A stretch of 14,821 nucleotides of DNA, from NCBI RefSeq assembly GCF_051961495.1, contig NZ_JBQCDF010000269.1, positions 1 to 14,821 on the forward strand, given 5' to 3'. The number at the start of each line of letters is the position of its first letter. Positions within the stretch are counted from its first letter, which is position 1. A program made the position numbers and the translations under genes. The stretch comes from Cytophaga sp051961495 (GTDB lineage Bacteria; Bacteroidota; Bacteroidia; Cytophagales; Cytophagaceae). Shown here one piece after another: positions 13,940 to 14,821 of the stretch. A model generated the notes under the pieces. The model did no database searches, was not told the origin of the DNA, and saw nothing but the letters and a program-made list of their open reading frames with translations.

Positions 13940-13987
13940 CTATTTTTAAAGAATTAAAAAAATGTTCTAAAACCTACCTTAGTCTAT

Positions 13988-14722
13988 CTATTCCAGTGAA
14001 TTACGCCCGATAAAATCCTGGAACTCCTGTTTAAACTGATCTGCAATCGGGATGTATTGAAAATTAATGATTGCCTGACTTCTTTCAACCGCCTGAATTT
14101 TACTCAAGGCAATGATATACGAACGATGTACACGCATGAATTTGCTCACCGGTAATTCTTCTTCCAACTTTTTCAAACTGGCATGTGTCAGCACCGGTTT
14201 CGTTTGTCCTTCGAGCCAGATCTTCACATAATCCTTCAACCCTTCAATATATAATATCTCATCTAAAATTATTTTCAAATGTTTATACTCTGAACGAACG
14301 AATATATATTCCAATTCTTCCTTGCCCTGATTTTTCTGCGCATTATTAAATAGTTCAAACCAATCTTTCGCTTTTACCGCTGCTGCATAAAACTCTTCAA
14401 AATTATATGGCTTCAATAAATAATCCAGCGCATCCACTTTAAAGCCTTCCAGCGCGTACTGATCAAATGCAGTCGTAAAAATCACACGCGTATCTTTGCC
14501 CAATGTACGTGAAAGCTCCACACCATTCAGTTCAGGCATCTGAATATCCAGAAACACTACATCAATTCTTTCTTCATGTATTTTTTCCAAAGCCTGAAAA
14601 GCATTACTGCATTTCCCCTTCAACTCCAGAAACGGAATCTTATTTACATAATCTTCCATCAGACTTAAAGCCATTGGCTCATCATCTACAATTAAACATG
14701 TTATCTTTTGCGTTGCATTCAT
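13988..14722 (-). CDS. LytTR-family response regulator
   Basis: The 244-residue protein joins a receiver domain (about 6-118) with a LytTR DNA-binding domain (about 135-238). The receiver shows the acidic pair DDE (13-15), the phospho-acceptor Asp59 in VVFLDIQMPELNG, Thr83 in FTTAFDQYALEGF and Lys104 in YLLKPYN. The LytTR half has YIFVRSEYKHLKI (139-151), ILYIEGLKDYVKIW (156-169), LKKLEEELP and FMRVHRSYIIAL (195-206). Phosphorylation by the upstream kinase would control binding to 9-base direct repeats. The frame extends to a TTG at 14728, but the ATG at 14722 lies two bases after the upstream stop and is the more likely start. The two genes form a LytS/LytT-type two-component operon. The sigma gene follows after 110 bases and may be a target. 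Confidence 0.94.
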   Translation of the reverse strand: MNATQKITCLIVDDEPMALSLMEDYVNKIPFLELKGKCSNAFQALEKIHEERIDVVFLDIQMPELNGVELSRTLGKDTRVIFTTAFDQYALEGFKVDALDYLLKPYNFEEFYAAAVKAKDWFELFNNAQKNQGKEELEYIFVRSEYKHLKIILDEILYIEGLKDYVKIWLEGQTKPVLTHASLKKLEEELPVSKFMRVHRSYIIALSKIQAVERSQAIINFQYIPIADQFKQEFQDFIGRNSLE

Positions 14723-14724
14723 AA

Positions 14725-14821
14725 TCAAACCTGCTCTTTATAAGCTATCTGCAATGTTGCTACATACATACCATCAACAATCTCCGCTTGCATCTGATAG
14801 GCACCCGGATAAATCAGATCC
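14725..14821 (-). CDS. Sensor histidine kinase, LytS/His_kinase type, C-terminal fragment
   Basis: On the - strand an open frame runs in from the window edge and stops with TGA at 14727-14725, two bases before the response-regulator ATG. The visible 31 residues, with DLIYPGAYQM followed by AEIVDGMYVATLQIAY, match the end of the HATPase_c domain of LytS/YehU-type kinases, where an RL..LYPG... stretch and a final beta strand are typical. The rest of the gene lies outside the window. The tight spacing and the neighbouring LytTR regulator support the assignment. Confidence 0.7.
   Translation of the reverse strand, partial: DLIYPGAYQMQAEIVDGMYVATLQIAYKEQV

Noticed and set aside
1..14821. CRISPR array, insertion sequence, prophage or tRNA
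   Set aside because: No regularly spaced identical repeats with unique spacers, no transposase or integrase, and no cloverleaf seen on either strand. The 7-base repeats are too short and degenerate to be a CRISPR.

Overview
The window looks like chromosomal DNA from a member of the phylum Bacteroidota, most likely a Cytophaga-type gliding bacterium. The evidence is a type IX secretion type B C-terminal domain at the left edge, TAnnTTTG-type promoter elements, an almost complete lack of Shine-Dalgarno sequences, AT-rich spacers, and a parA-parB-DUF5683-dapB-lepB gene order that I recall from this phylum. The genus is an inference and was not tested.

Layout. Positions 1-620 hold the 3' end of a large secreted protein (+ strand), which converges on an AHSA1/SRPBCC gene (704-1144, -) across a strong bidirectional hairpin. 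Next comes yidC (1453-3309, +), the membrane insertase. A 502-base gene-free spacer follows, with heptamer repeats, a terminator, a DnaA-box-like cluster and a promoter. Then comes a compact + strand block: parA, parB, a DUF5683 envelope protein, dapB and an unusual RDD-domain/signal peptidase I fusion (lepB). After it lie a DUF2238 (YjdF-like) membrane protein and a small DUF3820 protein (+), a YjdI-like mono-cluster ferredoxin (-), and a RhlE-type DEAD-box RNA helicase (+).

The right end is on the - strand. Reading in its direction of transcription it holds the last residues of a LytS-type sensor kinase, its LytTR response regulator, an ECF sigma factor and, four bases further on, a 608-residue membrane-anchored protein with a periplasmic ZU5-like segment and a c-type cytochrome domain. 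The last two have the topology and spacing of a sigma/anti-sigma pair. I infer, without proof, that the cytochrome protein may sense heme or redox state outside the membrane and control the sigma factor.

The parA-lepB block combines chromosome segregation (ParA/ParB), lysine/diaminopimelate synthesis for the wall (DapB) and protein export (LepB, with YidC just upstream).

The most unexpected structural signal is in the spacers. Several hold degenerate tandem repeats with a strict 7-base period. They start at or within one base of a stop codon, have different consensus words in different spacers, and in three of four post-stop cases are followed directly by a terminator-like hairpin.
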